Shown: in pieces, positions 1 through 7,578 of the stretch
Layout: each line of letters begins with the position of its first letter
How positions within the stretch are numbered: the first letter of the stretch is position 1
Assembly (NCBI GenBank): GCA_018066065.1
Contig: JAGHSC010000127.1
Location: 1-22,285, forward strand
DNA length: 22,285 nucleotides
Reading direction: 5' to 3'
DNA from: Candidatus Cryptobacteroides faecihippi
GTDB lineage: Bacteria > Bacteroidota > Bacteroidia > Bacteroidales > UBA932
Program-made: the position numbers and the translations under genes
Notes under the pieces: generated by a model
What the model was told of the DNA's origin: nothing
Database searches by the model: none
Seen by the model: the letters and a program-made list of their open reading frames with translations, nothing else

Positions 1-542
1 ACGGAGAGCATGTCGCATTCATCCCGGAAAGCTTTGATGGCGGACTCCGCACCGTGCGCCTGAAGATGAAGGATGTTTCGGGGATCCAGTCCTATGATCG
101 GGAGAAGGCATTCTTCCTTGAGACGGGTACTCGCCATCTCGTGAAGTTCATCACCGGGCTTTCCGACTATCCTGTTCTTGAGGAGGGAGCCACGTTGAGG
201 CATGATGCCCGCTTCGCTCCTGTCGGGACCAATGTCAACTTCATCGAGCCTGGTGTGGAAGATGGAAGTACGCTGCTGAACATCAGGACCTTCGAGAAGG
301 GAGTTGAGTACGAGACCCTGGCATGCGGCACCGGAATCGTTGCTTCTGCCATGGCCGCATATTCATTCGGCATCCCGGCATCGTCATCCGATGGGGACAG
401 CCTTCGCTACGATGTCAGGGCTGCAATCGCCCGCCTGGCCGTGGATTTCGTGCCGTCAGGAGAGGGGGCTTCCTTCGGAGCGAAGGATGTCTGGCTTACC
501 GGCCCGGCGCAGTTCGTCGGCATGATTGAAGTCGAACTTTAA
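1..542 (+). CDS. dapF: Diaminopimelate epimerase, C-terminal part (5' end outside window)
   Basis: The enzyme interconverts LL- and meso-diaminopimelate, the last step before meso-DAP enters peptidoglycan or lysine synthesis; it is cytosolic. The frame is open to the left edge (first full codon at 3), so the apparent GTG start at 54 is internal. About 179 residues are visible of a family length near 270. Family signatures are the FLETGTRHLV segment (substrate-binding 'ETGSPH'-like region), the PVGTNVNF strand, and FEKGVEYETLACGTG near 291-335, which carries one of the two catalytic cysteines. The other cysteine would lie upstream of the window. The stop at 540-542 is followed 32 bp later by a DUF975 gene on the same strand. 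The identification is secure; only the N-terminal half is unseen. Confidence 0.93.
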   Translation, partial: GEHVAFIPESFDGGLRTVRLKMKDVSGIQSYDREKAFFLETGTRHLVKFITGLSDYPVLEEGATLRHDARFAPVGTNVNFIEPGVEDGSTLLNIRTFEKGVEYETLACGTGIVASAMAAYSFGIPASSSDGDSLRYDVRAAIARLAVDFVPSGEGASFGAKDVWLTGPAQFVGMIEVEL

Positions 543-574
543 CCTGAATGTCATTCCTCTAAAAGCATAATACC

Positions 575-1375
575 ATGAAAAAGAATGTTGATTACAAGAA
601 TGAGGCTCTTGCCGCTCTGAAGGGTAACTGGTCTTCAGCCGTACTCGCGGTGCTTGTGTTTACCATTGTCGATGCCATCGTGATCGGCCCGAATCTCTAT
701 TCTTCCCTCGGACTTGTCAATGACCCGACCAATCCATTTCTGACCAACCACCAGAACGGGTTCAGTGCGCTGTCATTCATCCTTGAGGTTCTGGTCCTCT
801 TCCCTCTCACGGTCGGTCTGTACAATGCGTTCAAGAATCTTCTCGTGAAAGGTGATGACCAGCTTGTCAAGGGGATCTTCGGGATCGGTTTCGGCCGCTA
901 TCGCCGCAATGTCGCTGCGAGCCTGCTCAAGTACATATTCACTTTCCTCTGGACGCTTTTGCTGATCGTTCCGGGCATCATCAAGTTGCTTTCCTATTCG
1001 ATGACGAACTACATCCTTGAGGATGAGCCGACTCTTTCTCCGAACAAGGCCATCGACCTCAGCTGTGAGATGATGAAGGGTCACAAGTTCGATCTGTTCT
1101 ACCTCTATCTCAGCTTCATCGGATGGGCCGTCCTCTGCCTCTTCACTCTTGGAATCGGTTTCCTGTGGCTTGAGCCTTACGTGCTCACCGCCCAGGCCTC
1201 ATTCTATCAGGATGTCAAGGGTGACTACATTGCGCGCAAGACTCTTGCTGCCGCTGGTGCTGCCAATGCTGCCGCTCCGGCTCCGGTGGCTGAGGATACA
1301 ACTGAGGCATCTGCAGAGGTGCCTGCCATAAAGGATGTAAGGACTGAGAATCCGGAGGACTACATGCCTAGATAA
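575..1375 (+). CDS. DUF975 family integral membrane protein
   Basis: This is a 266-residue polytopic membrane protein. The N-terminal LKGNWSSAVLA segment, a short soluble helix leading into the first membrane span, is typical of DUF975. Hydrophobic stretches lie roughly at residues 18-45, 65-90, 110-150 and 180-215. The C-terminal 50 residues are Ala/Pro/Glu-rich and probably disordered in the cytoplasm. The family's function is unknown. The start ATG at 575 lies 32 bp after dapF with no clear Shine-Dalgarno, as is usual in Bacteroidota. No promoter was seen in the gap, so it may be cotranscribed with dapF. The 3' end overlaps the convergent rimM stop by 8 bp. Family assignment is from recalled sequence features, with moderate to good confidence. 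Confidence 0.8.
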   Translation: MKKNVDYKNEALAALKGNWSSAVLAVLVFTIVDAIVIGPNLYSSLGLVNDPTNPFLTNHQNGFSALSFILEVLVLFPLTVGLYNAFKNLLVKGDDQLVKGIFGIGFGRYRRNVAASLLKYIFTFLWTLLLIVPGIIKLLSYSMTNYILEDEPTLSPNKAIDLSCEMMKGHKFDLFYLYLSFIGWAVLCLFTLGIGFLWLEPYVLTAQASFYQDVKGDYIARKTLAAAGAANAAAPAPVAEDTTEASAEVPAIKDVRTENPEDYMPR

Positions 1376-1892
1376 GGCCTTCCGGGACAGACATTGTTAT
1401 TGTCTGCGAATCTTCGTCGACGGACAGGATGAGATCTTCATGGAATGGAAGCATCACCTGTCCGTCGATTGTGTTTACGTACAGGCATGGATTGCCGGGA
1501 ATGTCTTCGTAGTCAGACACTTCCCCAACTTTCTTTCCGTCTTCGCCAACAATGCTCCATCCGATGATGTCATCGAGGGTAAGCTCCTCATCACCGTCTT
1601 CGTAATCAATGATTGCGTCCGCCTTTGCGAAGATTTCCTTGCCGACAATCTCTTCGGCATCGGTAAGGTTCCTTACTCCGGTCAGGCGGACAAGGGCACG
1701 GCTGGTGCCTCTTCTGGAGAAGGAGTCAATGAAAAATGGAACCGGCAGTCCATCAAATTCGATGAACACCGGTTCCGTAACCTTCAAGTCTTCCGGTCCA
1801 ATCTCGCGAAAGCCCACGAGGACCTCGCCTTCGGTACCGTTGGACTTCAGTACCCGGGCAATCTTCAGAAGCTCTGACTTTGCCCTGGACAT
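1368..1892 (-). CDS. rimM: Ribosome maturation factor RimM
   Basis: RimM binds ribosomal protein uS19 in the 30S head and helps mature 16S rRNA. The 174-residue length fits the family. The N-terminal RimM barrel includes the ILKSNGTEGEVLVG region (residues about 14-27; family consensus is near 'GxxGEvkv'). The C-terminal PRC-like barrel includes the GWSIVGEDGKKVGEV and GNPCLYV segments. Here the usual 'H/A-GlkGe' loop reads SNGTEGE. The start ATG is at 1890-1892, 4 bp after the rpsP stop, giving the classical rpsP-rimM operon. The stop lies inside the 3' end of the convergent DUF975 gene, so no terminator separates the two. Confidence 0.94.
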   Translation of the reverse strand: MSRAKSELLKIARVLKSNGTEGEVLVGFREIGPEDLKVTEPVFIEFDGLPVPFFIDSFSRRGTSRALVRLTGVRNLTDAEEIVGKEIFAKADAIIDYEDGDEELTLDDIIGWSIVGEDGKKVGEVSDYEDIPGNPCLYVNTIDGQVMLPFHEDLILSVDEDSQTITMSVPEGLI

Positions 1893-1896
1893 AGGC

Positions 1897-2445
1897 TTAG
1901 GCCTCTGCAGGTGCCTCTGCAGCCTCAGCGGCAGCAGCTTCCTCAGCAGCCTTGGCAGCAGCAGCTTCCTCGGCAGCCTTAGCGAGCTCTTCAGCCTTCT
2001 TAGCGATAGCCTCAGCCCTTTCTGCGTTAACCTTCTTCTCTGCCTCGAGAGCAGCCTTTGCCTTTGAAGCAGCGTCCTTTACAAGACCCTCCTTCTTTGA
2101 GGCAATCTTTGCGTCTCTCTGAGCCTTCCAGGCGTTCCACTTCTGGTCAGCCTGCTCCTGGGTGAGAGCTCCCTTTGCTACACCACCGTCGAGGTGGTTC
2201 CTGAGAAGGACACCCTCGTAAGAGAGGATCCTGCGGGCAACGAGAGTAGGTTCTGCACCGACCTTGACCCATGCAAGAGCCCTGTCTGCATTGAGAATGA
2301 TGGTAGCAGGGTTCGTGTTAGGGTTGTAAGAGCCGATCTGCTCGATGAAACGTCCGTCGCGTGGTGCGCGACTGTCAGCCACTACAATGTGGTAGAATGC
2401 GAAATTCTTCTTTCCGTGGCGCTGGAGTCTGATTTTAACAGCCAT
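1897..2445 (-). CDS. rpsP: 30S ribosomal protein bS16 with long Ala/Glu-rich C-terminal extension
   Basis: This is a small-subunit protein needed for 30S assembly. The first ~80 residues are the bS16 core: MAVKIRLQRHGKKNFAFYHI, the VADSRAPRDGRFIEQIGSYNP motif, and WVKVGAEPT. The 182-residue length is roughly twice that of E. coli bS16. The excess is a Lys/Ala/Glu tail from about residue 115, predicted to be a charged helix or disordered, which is a known trait of Bacteroidota bS16. The tail contains a 9-residue repeat (AAEEAAAAK / AAEEAAAAE) matched by a near-perfect 27-bp-period DNA repeat. It is the first gene of rpsP-rimM and is preceded by a -7 box at 2506-2513 about 60 bp upstream. Confidence 0.96.
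   Translation of the reverse strand: MAVKIRLQRHGKKNFAFYHIVVADSRAPRDGRFIEQIGSYNPNTNPATIILNADRALAWVKVGAEPTLVARRILSYEGVLLRNHLDGGVAKGALTQEQADQKWNAWKAQRDAKIASKKEGLVKDAASKAKAALEAEKKVNAERAEAIAKKAEELAKAAEEAAAAKAAEEAAAAEAAEAPAEA
1934..1980. repeat. 27-bp-period direct repeat in the rpsP tail
   Basis: Two 20-bp copies, 1934-1953 and 1961-1980, differ at one base (position 12, a versus g) and start 27 bp apart. They encode the two copies of the Ala/Glu nonapeptide in the bS16 tail. The 27-bp period is in frame, so copy-number change would shorten or lengthen the tail without disrupting the protein. Confidence 0.75.
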
Positions 2446-2505
2446 TGTGAATCTGTTTTTAAGTAATTGTAATAAAACCGTTTGCTTTCAACTCGTGAAA
2501 GCATG

Positions 2506-2513
2506 CAAAGGTA
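2506..2513 (-). promoter_or_regulatory. Putative -7 box for rpsP-rimM
   Basis: The minus strand reads TACCTTTG, an exact match to the Bacteroidota -7 consensus TAnnTTTG, about 60 nt ahead of the rpsP start. The expected -33 position, near 2533, falls in a T-rich run (minus strand) without a clear TTTG, so only the -7 element is supported. Confidence 0.6.
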
Positions 2514-2548
2514 CGAAGTTTTTTTTAATGAAAAAAATTTGGAAATAT

Positions 2549-2579
2549 TTTGGTATTTCAAGAAATGTGTCTATCTTTG
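2549..2579 (+). promoter_or_regulatory. Promoter of tRNA-Leu(GAG): -33 TTTG / -7 TATCTTTG
   Basis: TTTG at 2549-2552 and TATCTTTG at 2572-2579 are separated by 19 bp, which matches the Bacteroidota housekeeping sigma factor consensus. Transcription would begin near 2585, about 20 nt before the mature tRNA 5' end. This is the clearest promoter in the window. Confidence 0.85.
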
Positions 2580-2607
2580 CAATCCCAACGAGTTGGGAAA
2601 CATACTT

Positions 2608-2690
2608 GCGGTAGTGGTGAAATGGTATACACGCTACTTTGAGGGGGTAGTGGGCGCAAGCCCGTGTGAGTTCGACTCTCACCTACCGCA
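2608..2690 (+). tRNA. tRNA-Leu(GAG)
   Basis: The cloverleaf was folded by hand. Acceptor stem 2608-2614 (GCGGTAG) pairs with 2683-2689 (CTACCGC), and A2690 is the discriminator. The D stem is GTG/CAC at 2617-2619 and 2630-2632. The anticodon stem is CTACT/GGTAG at 2634-2638 and 2646-2650, with loop TTGAGGG and anticodon GAG at 2641-2643. A long class II variable arm at 2651-2665 has a GGGC/GCCC stem. The T arm is GTGAG-TTCGACT-CTCAC at 2666-2682. The long variable arm and GAG anticodon identify leucine (CUC/CUU codons). The 3' CCA is not encoded in full; the bases after the discriminator are CA. The gene has its own promoter and terminator and is not clustered with other tRNAs. Confidence 0.96.
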
Positions 2691-2695
2691 CAGGA

Positions 2696-2722
2696 AGCTC
2701 AGCAGAAATGCTGGGCTTTTTT
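2696..2722 (+). terminator. Intrinsic terminator after tRNA-Leu
   Basis: AGCTCAGCA (2696-2704) and TGCTGGGCT (2709-2717) form a 9-bp stem with one G-U pair, closed by a GAAA tetraloop and followed by six T. It lies 5 nt after the tRNA, so the tRNA transcript ends here and the beta-helix gene needs its own promoter. Confidence 0.92.
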
Positions 2723-2737
2723 GTTTGTAAAAAATCC

Positions 2738-2745
2738 TATCTTTG
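2738..2745 (+). promoter_or_regulatory. Putative -7 box for the beta-helix gene
   Basis: TATCTTTG matches TAnnTTTG exactly and follows the tRNA terminator. No good TTTG/TTG lies at the expected -33 spacing (the nearest TTTG copies are 10-14 bp away). A start of transcription near 2751 would place the TTG at 2743 upstream of the mRNA and make the ATG at 2768 the first usable start. Confidence 0.55.
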
Positions 2746-2767
2746 GGGGTACAAGCCCATCGAAGTC

Positions 2768-4650
2768 ATGAAAATCTTTTCAGTATCATTTGTCCTTGCA
2801 TGTTTTCTTGGTCTTTTCCCTCTTCATTCCGGGAACTGGATCCGTACACTTCCGCTGACATCCAGAAAGCAATCGATGATGCAGTCAGCACCTCCGCTGG
2901 AGGTGATGTCAGAGTCGTGCTGAAGGGTGGGACCTATCTGATTACCGAGGAGATCAAGGTCAAGGGAGCTTCCAACCTCGTCATAGAAGGCGAGCCCGGA
3001 AAGGAAGTCCTTCTGAAGGGCGACGTGGACATCAAGCGCTGGCGGAAAGCCCCTGCCGGAGTATTCCCAAAGGGAGTGGTGGTCTCTGACCTTCGCGGCA
3101 TCGGCGATCTGGGGGAAGTCATCGGCCGCGAGAACCGCATCGACCTTTATGCCGATGGCAGGAGGCAGACGCTTGCGCGCTGGCCTGACGAGGGCTTCAC
3201 AGAAGCGGGCAGGGCACTTGGCACCCACGAAGTCGGCGACACCTGGATCCACAAGCATGGAACCTATGATGGGCTCATTGAATATGTGGACGCCCGCATC
3301 TCATCCTGGGTCTCGGAGGATGACCCCCGCTTCCACGGCTACTGGTACTGGGACTGGTGCGAAGACAACAGCATGCGCCCGGAGACCATCGATACCGTCT
3401 CGAGAACCATCCAGTTCCGCAAGCCTCTGCACGTCTACGGCTACCGCGACAACTGCCGCTTCTACGGATTCAACCTCCTTTCCGAGCTTGACCATGAGGG
3501 AGAGTATTATATTCATAGGTCAGACTCGCTGATCTACTGGCTGCCACCCTCAGGTGTCAGCGCGAGGAAGGCAAAGGCCCGCCTCTCGATGTTTTCAGGC
3601 GAGTATGTCTTCAGCTTCGAGGATTGCCGCAACGTGACTCTGCGCAACATCTCCATCCGCGGGATCAGGCGTTCAGCCATCTCTGTCAAGGGAGGGGAGA
3701 GTGTCCGTGTCGAGGCATGCCACCTCCAGGATCTGGGAGATGTGGCCATCAATGTGGATGGAGGGCGTGGGCACATGATTGCCGGCAACCACATCGAGGA
3801 GATGGGATTCGGAGGGATCGTCGCACGTGGAGGAGACAGGAAGACCCTGGACCCGAGCGGGTTCGTCATCAGCGACAATGTGATCGAGCGTTTCTCGCTC
3901 TTCAAGAGGACCTACCAGCCGGCTGTCCATTTCACAGGAATCGGTCTGCTGATCACCCACAACCGTTTCCAGTGGTCCTCGTCTTCTGCACTGAGGATTG
4001 AAGGCAACGATGTCGACATCACTTTCAACCAGATCTTCAATGTGGTGGAGGAGAGTGACGACCAGGGAGGCCTGGACTGCTACTTCAATGTGACCTACAG
4101 AAGGATCCGGCTGATAAACAACCACTGGAGAGACATCCGCGGAGGACTCTTCGCCGGCGCCGCCGCAATACGCTTCGATGACATGATCTCCGGACATGAG
4201 GTCTCGGGGAATGTCTTCGAACGCTGCGGTGACGGAATCTTCGGCGCTGTGCAGATCAACGGCGGCAACAACATCTACATCAACGACAACCTTTTCTACG
4301 ATTGCCCTTGGGCTGTTACCGGCAATGACTGGGCGCTTTCCTACTGGCAGGCCCGCTACAAGGAGCAGGTCCCGAAGATCAGGGATGTCGATGCCGATTC
4401 CGAGATCTGGCTCGACCACTATCCTGAACTCAGGAATGCCTATGACGCCGACCTTGGGGTGAACTACGTCGACCGCAATCTTGTGGTCGGTGCGAAGGCC
4501 TTCTCCAGCGGTCTCCCACATCTGGTCTGCAGCGGGAACCATCTGGTAGAAATGACAGACACCCGGATGGAGCATTATCTCCAGCCGGATGTCCTTGCTT
4601 CCTATGGTGTCGCTCCGATTCCGTTCGAGGAGATCGGACCTCGCCGCTGA
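2768..4650 (+). CDS. Secreted right-handed parallel beta-helix protein, GH141-like; apparent frameshift near 2831
   Basis: The body is a pectate-lyase-like beta-helix of about 600 residues. It opens with a DIQKAIDDA helix and the GGTYLITEEIKVKG strand, then a linker with GYWYWDWCED near 3337-3366, then many N-V/I-x-x-N-x-I/F coils such as LRNISIRG, ISDNVIERF, ITHNRFQW and INDNLFYD (about 3640-4300). The GYW.WDW motif and layout recall GH141, a Bacteroidota family active on plant glycans; that assignment is from memory and tentative. The body frame has no signal peptide: it reads upstream only to a TTG at 2743 inside the -7 box. The ATG at 2768, in another frame, encodes a good signal peptide (MKIFSVSFVLACFLGLFPLHS). 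One extra base at the GGG run 2831-2833 would join them into a 627-residue exported protein. The remaining 1.8 kb is open, so the lesion is recent or a sequencing error. The gene converges on the cyclophilin gene with a 3-bp gap. Confidence 0.82.
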
Positions 4651-4653
4651 TCC

Positions 4654-5400
4654 TTATTCCTCGCCGAGGATGCTGACTGTCATCGAAACGTCCTCCTGAG
4701 GCCTGTCGGATCTGTCCGTGGCAACATTCTGAATTGCTTCGACGACTTCAAGGCCGCTTTCCACTTCGCCGAACACGGTGTACTGTCCATCGAGGAACGG
4801 CACTCCTCCGACCGTGGTGTAGGCTTCCTTCTGCCCGTCGCTCATCTTCCCGAGACCTTTCTCTGTCATGATGGCCTCGGTCATCGCCTCGAGCTCGTCC
4901 TGAAGGGCGGCCAGACCTGCCTGGTCACGGTTCTTCCTGAGCTGGAGGATCTGGGCGCGTCTTTCGCGGACGAGGTCGTTGAAGACCGACTGGGCTGCCT
5001 GCTGGCGCATCTGCCTTGCAAGCTGTCCGATCTGTCCCTCTGAATAGGTCTTTCCCCAGACGATGTAGAACTGCGAGCCGCTAGATGCTCTCTGCGGGTT
5101 GGCATCATCGCCAAGGCGCGCTGCTGCGAGAGCGCCTCGCTTGTGGAAATATTCAGGCTTGAACTCTGCAGGGATCGTGTAGCCTGGTCCTCCGCTTCCG
5201 AGCTGCTTCCCCTTCGGGGCGCCCTTGCTCTGAGGGTCTCCTCCGTGGATCATGAAGTCCTTGATCACTCTGTGGAAGAGGGTCCCGTTGTAGAAGCCTT
5301 GCTTTGCGAGCTTCAGGAAGTTGTCCCTGTGGAGAGGAGTCTCGTCGTAGAGGCGGATGATGATCTCGCCCTTCGGAGTCTTTATGCTGACCTTTGCCAT
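4654..5400 (-). CDS. Cyclophilin-type peptidyl-prolyl cis-trans isomerase with helical insertion
   Basis: The enzyme catalyses proline cis-trans isomerisation during folding. Cyclophilin motifs are FHRVIKDFMIHGGD (residues 42-55, with the catalytic Arg), GSQFYIV (108-114) and LDGQYTVFGEV (203-213). No signal peptide is present, so it is probably cytosolic. The 248-residue length exceeds the usual ~165. The excess is mainly a 75-residue charged, Gln/Arg/Glu-rich helical segment at about 119-194, inserted between the FYIV strand and the strand holding the active-site loop. The start ATG lies 3 bp after the DUF1015 stop, so it is the last gene of the serC-serA-DUF1015-cyclophilin run. A role tied to serine synthesis is not suggested by the sequence. 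Confidence 0.93.
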   Translation of the reverse strand: MAKVSIKTPKGEIIIRLYDETPLHRDNFLKLAKQGFYNGTLFHRVIKDFMIHGGDPQSKGAPKGKQLGSGGPGYTIPAEFKPEYFHKRGALAAARLGDDANPQRASSGSQFYIVWGKTYSEGQIGQLARQMRQQAAQSVFNDLVRERRAQILQLRKNRDQAGLAALQDELEAMTEAIMTEKGLGKMSDGQKEAYTTVGGVPFLDGQYTVFGEVESGLEVVEAIQNVATDRSDRPQEDVSMTVSILGEE

Positions 5401-5403
5401 GCC

Positions 5404-6645
5404 TTAGTCGAGAGAGTGGATGAAGAGTCCGGAGCGGAGCTTCGGCTCGAACCAGGTGGTCTTCGGAGGCATGATGTTGCCTGTGTCGGCAATGTCGATG
5501 AGCTGCTGCATGGAGACAGGGTAGAGGGCGAAGGCAACCTTCATCTCTCCGCTGTCGACCCTGCGGCTGAGCTCGCCGAGACCTCTGATGCCTCCCACGA
5601 AGTCGATCCTCTTGTCGGTCCTGAGGTCCTTGATTCCGAGGATGCTGTCCAGCACGAGGTTGGAGAGGATGGTCACGTCGAGGACTCCGATAGGGTCCTT
5701 GTCGTCGTACCTTCCTTCAAGGGTCTCGAGTGAGTACCACTTGCCTTCGAGATACATCGAGAAGTTGTGGAGGTGGTCAGGATGGTAGATCTCCGTTCCC
5801 ATCTCCTTGACGGTGAAGTCCTTGGCAAGAGCTTCGAGAAGCTGCTCCCTGGTGAGGCCGTTGAGGTCCCTGACTACGCGGTTGTAGTCCAGGATCTTGA
5901 GCTGGCTCTCAGGGAAGCAGACAGCCATGAAGAAGTTGTACTCCTCATCGCCGGTGTGGGATGGGTTCTGTGACTTCTTCTCGGCTCCGACGCGTGCTGC
6001 GGCTGCAGTGCGGTGGTGACCGTCTGCAACGTAGAATGCTTCCACCTTGGTGGTGAAGGTCTCCGAGATCTTCGCGATGAGCTCGTCCTCGTCGATCACC
6101 CAGAAGGTGTGCCTGAAGCCGTTCTCGTCCACGAAATCATATTCAGGAGCCTCGCTGGCCTTCCTTGCCATGATGTCGTTGATCGTCTCGTCGTCCTTGT
6201 AGGCGAAGAAGACAGGCTCGATGTTGGCGTTCTGGATGCGGACATGGATCATCCTGTCGTCTTCCTTGTCCTTCCTGGTCAGCTCGTGCTTCTTGATCTT
6301 GCCGGTTGCATAGTCATCGGTGTGCGCGCAGAGCACGATTCCGTACTGTGTGCGCTCACCCATGGTCTGGGCGTAGACGTAGTAGCACTCCTTACCCTCG
6401 CGCCTGAGCCAACCCTTGGCCTGCCACTCCTTGAAGTTCTTCACGGCCTGGTCGTAGACCCTCTGGTCGTGATCTTCGAGGATCGGGTCGAAGTCGATCT
6501 CCGGCTTGGTGATGTGGAGGAGAGACTTCTCTCCTGCCATGTCCTTGGCTTCCTGTGAGTTGAGGACGTCATAAGGAGGTGCTGCGACCTCTGTGACGAT
6601 GTCCTTCGGTGGCCTTATGGCCGCAAATGGCTTTACTCTGACCAT
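5404..6645 (-). CDS. DUF1015 family protein, possible serine/phosphoserine-linked enzyme
   Basis: The 413 residues match DUF1015 throughout: N-terminal RPFAAIRPP-like opening, AAPPYDV at 21-27, KKHELTRKDKEDDR at 118-131, and the signature YVADGHHRTAAA at 205-216. The DGHHR motif resembles the ligand loop of ParB/SerK-type proteins. I recall members of the DUF1015 group being linked to free serine kinase activity, but cannot verify this. The context fits: the stop is 3 bp from the cyclophilin start and the gene begins 6 bp after serA, in one run with serC. No serB lies in the window. The protein is cytosolic, with no signal peptide or membrane spans. The family call is firm; the reaction is an inference from context. 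Confidence 0.88.
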   Translation of the reverse strand: MVRVKPFAAIRPPKDIVTEVAAPPYDVLNSQEAKDMAGEKSLLHITKPEIDFDPILEDHDQRVYDQAVKNFKEWQAKGWLRREGKECYYVYAQTMGERTQYGIVLCAHTDDYATGKIKKHELTRKDKEDDRMIHVRIQNANIEPVFFAYKDDETINDIMARKASEAPEYDFVDENGFRHTFWVIDEDELIAKISETFTTKVEAFYVADGHHRTAAAARVGAEKKSQNPSHTGDEEYNFFMAVCFPESQLKILDYNRVVRDLNGLTREQLLEALAKDFTVKEMGTEIYHPDHLHNFSMYLEGKWYSLETLEGRYDDKDPIGVLDVTILSNLVLDSILGIKDLRTDKRIDFVGGIRGLGELSRRVDSGEMKVAFALYPVSMQQLIDIADTGNIMPPKTTWFEPKLRSGLFIHSLD

Positions 6646-6651
6646 GATGAA

Positions 6652-7572
6652 TTATTTGTTGACCTGGAATCTGGTGTTGCCTGTTGTGAAGAAGTCCACG
6701 ATCTGGCGTGCGGCTGCGAGACCTGCGTTCATGTTGGCCTCTGCGGTCTGCGCACCCATCTTCTTAGGGGTGGCGAAGATCCTTGTTCCGAACTTCTCCT
6801 TGAGTGCCTCGTAGTTGTCAGGAGCGACATCAGTGATGTACTTGAGGTCTGCACGCTCCTCGAGAGCCTTCTCGAGACCGGCCTCGTCGATCACTTCCTT
6901 GCGTGCGGTGTTGACCAGGCAGGCGCCCTTAGGCATCTTGGTGATGAGGTCGTAGCCGATGGAACCGACGGTCTGAGGGGTTGCAGGAATATGTACGGAG
7001 ACGAAGTTGCATGATGAATAGAGCTCCTCAAGCGATGCGGCAGGAGTGGCACCGGCCTCGGAGATCTTCTCTGCAGGGATGAATGGGTCGATGGCCATCA
7101 CGCTCATTCCGAGAGCCTCTGCCTTCTTTCCTACGAGCCTTCCGACGTTGCCGAATGCCTGGATGCCCACCTTCTTGCCCTCGATCTCTGTGCCGGTGGC
7201 AGGAGTGAACTGTCCGCGGCTCATGTAGATCATCATGGCGATGGCGAGCTCTGCGACTGCGTTGGAGTTCTGGCCAGGGGTGTTCATGACGACCACGTTG
7301 TGTGCCGTTGCGGCAGCGAGGTCGACGTTGTCGTAGCCTGCGCCTGCGCGGACGACGATCTTGAGGTTCTTGGCTGCGTCGAGAACTTCGGCCGTGACTT
7401 TGTCGGAGCGGATTATCAGAGCATCTGCATCTGCGACGGCAGCGACGAGGTCTGACTGCTCAGGATACTTCTCGAGAGCGGCGAACTCATTGCCTGAAGC
7501 CTCGATGATCTCCTCGATGCCTGCTACGGCTGCAGCAGAGAAAGGTTTCTGTGTTGCGACAAGTACTTTCAT
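6652..7572 (-). CDS. serA: D-3-phosphoglycerate dehydrogenase, short form without ACT domain, Lys-type active site
   Basis: The enzyme oxidises 3-phosphoglycerate to 3-phosphohydroxypyruvate with NAD, the first step of serine synthesis. The 306-residue length fits the short type lacking regulatory ACT/ASB domains. Motifs are RAGAGYDNVD (75-84), NTPGQNSNAVAE (97-108), the NAD loop GIQAFGNVG (136-144; the first Gly of GxGxxG is Ala), and NTARKEVID with catalytic Arg224. The usual TPH catalytic histidine is replaced by Lys: TPKKMGAQT at 268-276. The usual catalytic Glu of the DVFxxEP segment is also not obvious; the segment reads TDVAPDN, with Asp252 nearest. Lys at the His site is known in Bacteroides-like enzymes and in Entamoeba 'type III' PGDH. 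The gene starts 6 bp after serC ends. Confidence 0.94.
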   Translation of the reverse strand: MKVLVATQKPFSAAAVAGIEEIIEASGNEFAALEKYPEQSDLVAAVADADALIIRSDKVTAEVLDAAKNLKIVVRAGAGYDNVDLAAATAHNVVVMNTPGQNSNAVAELAIAMMIYMSRGQFTPATGTEIEGKKVGIQAFGNVGRLVGKKAEALGMSVMAIDPFIPAEKISEAGATPAASLEELYSSCNFVSVHIPATPQTVGSIGYDLITKMPKGACLVNTARKEVIDEAGLEKALEERADLKYITDVAPDNYEALKEKFGTRIFATPKKMGAQTAEANMNAGLAAARQIVDFFTTGNTRFQVNK

Positions 7573-7578
7573 GGCTTC

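Noticed and set aside
2771..2803. Lipoprotein signal (VLAC) in the beta-helix leader
   Set aside because: The Cys is residue 12, too close to the N-terminus with a Leu at -2. A plain Sec signal fits better.
3673..4575. 300-codon minus-strand open frame opposite the beta-helix gene
   Set aside because: The plus-strand beta-helix repeats are clear, and the reverse reading shows only Asp/Val-rich shadow sequence.
2591..4650. Genomic island inserted at tRNA-Leu
   Set aside because: A single metabolic gene follows the tRNA. There is no integrase, no repeat of the tRNA 3' end and no obvious change in composition.
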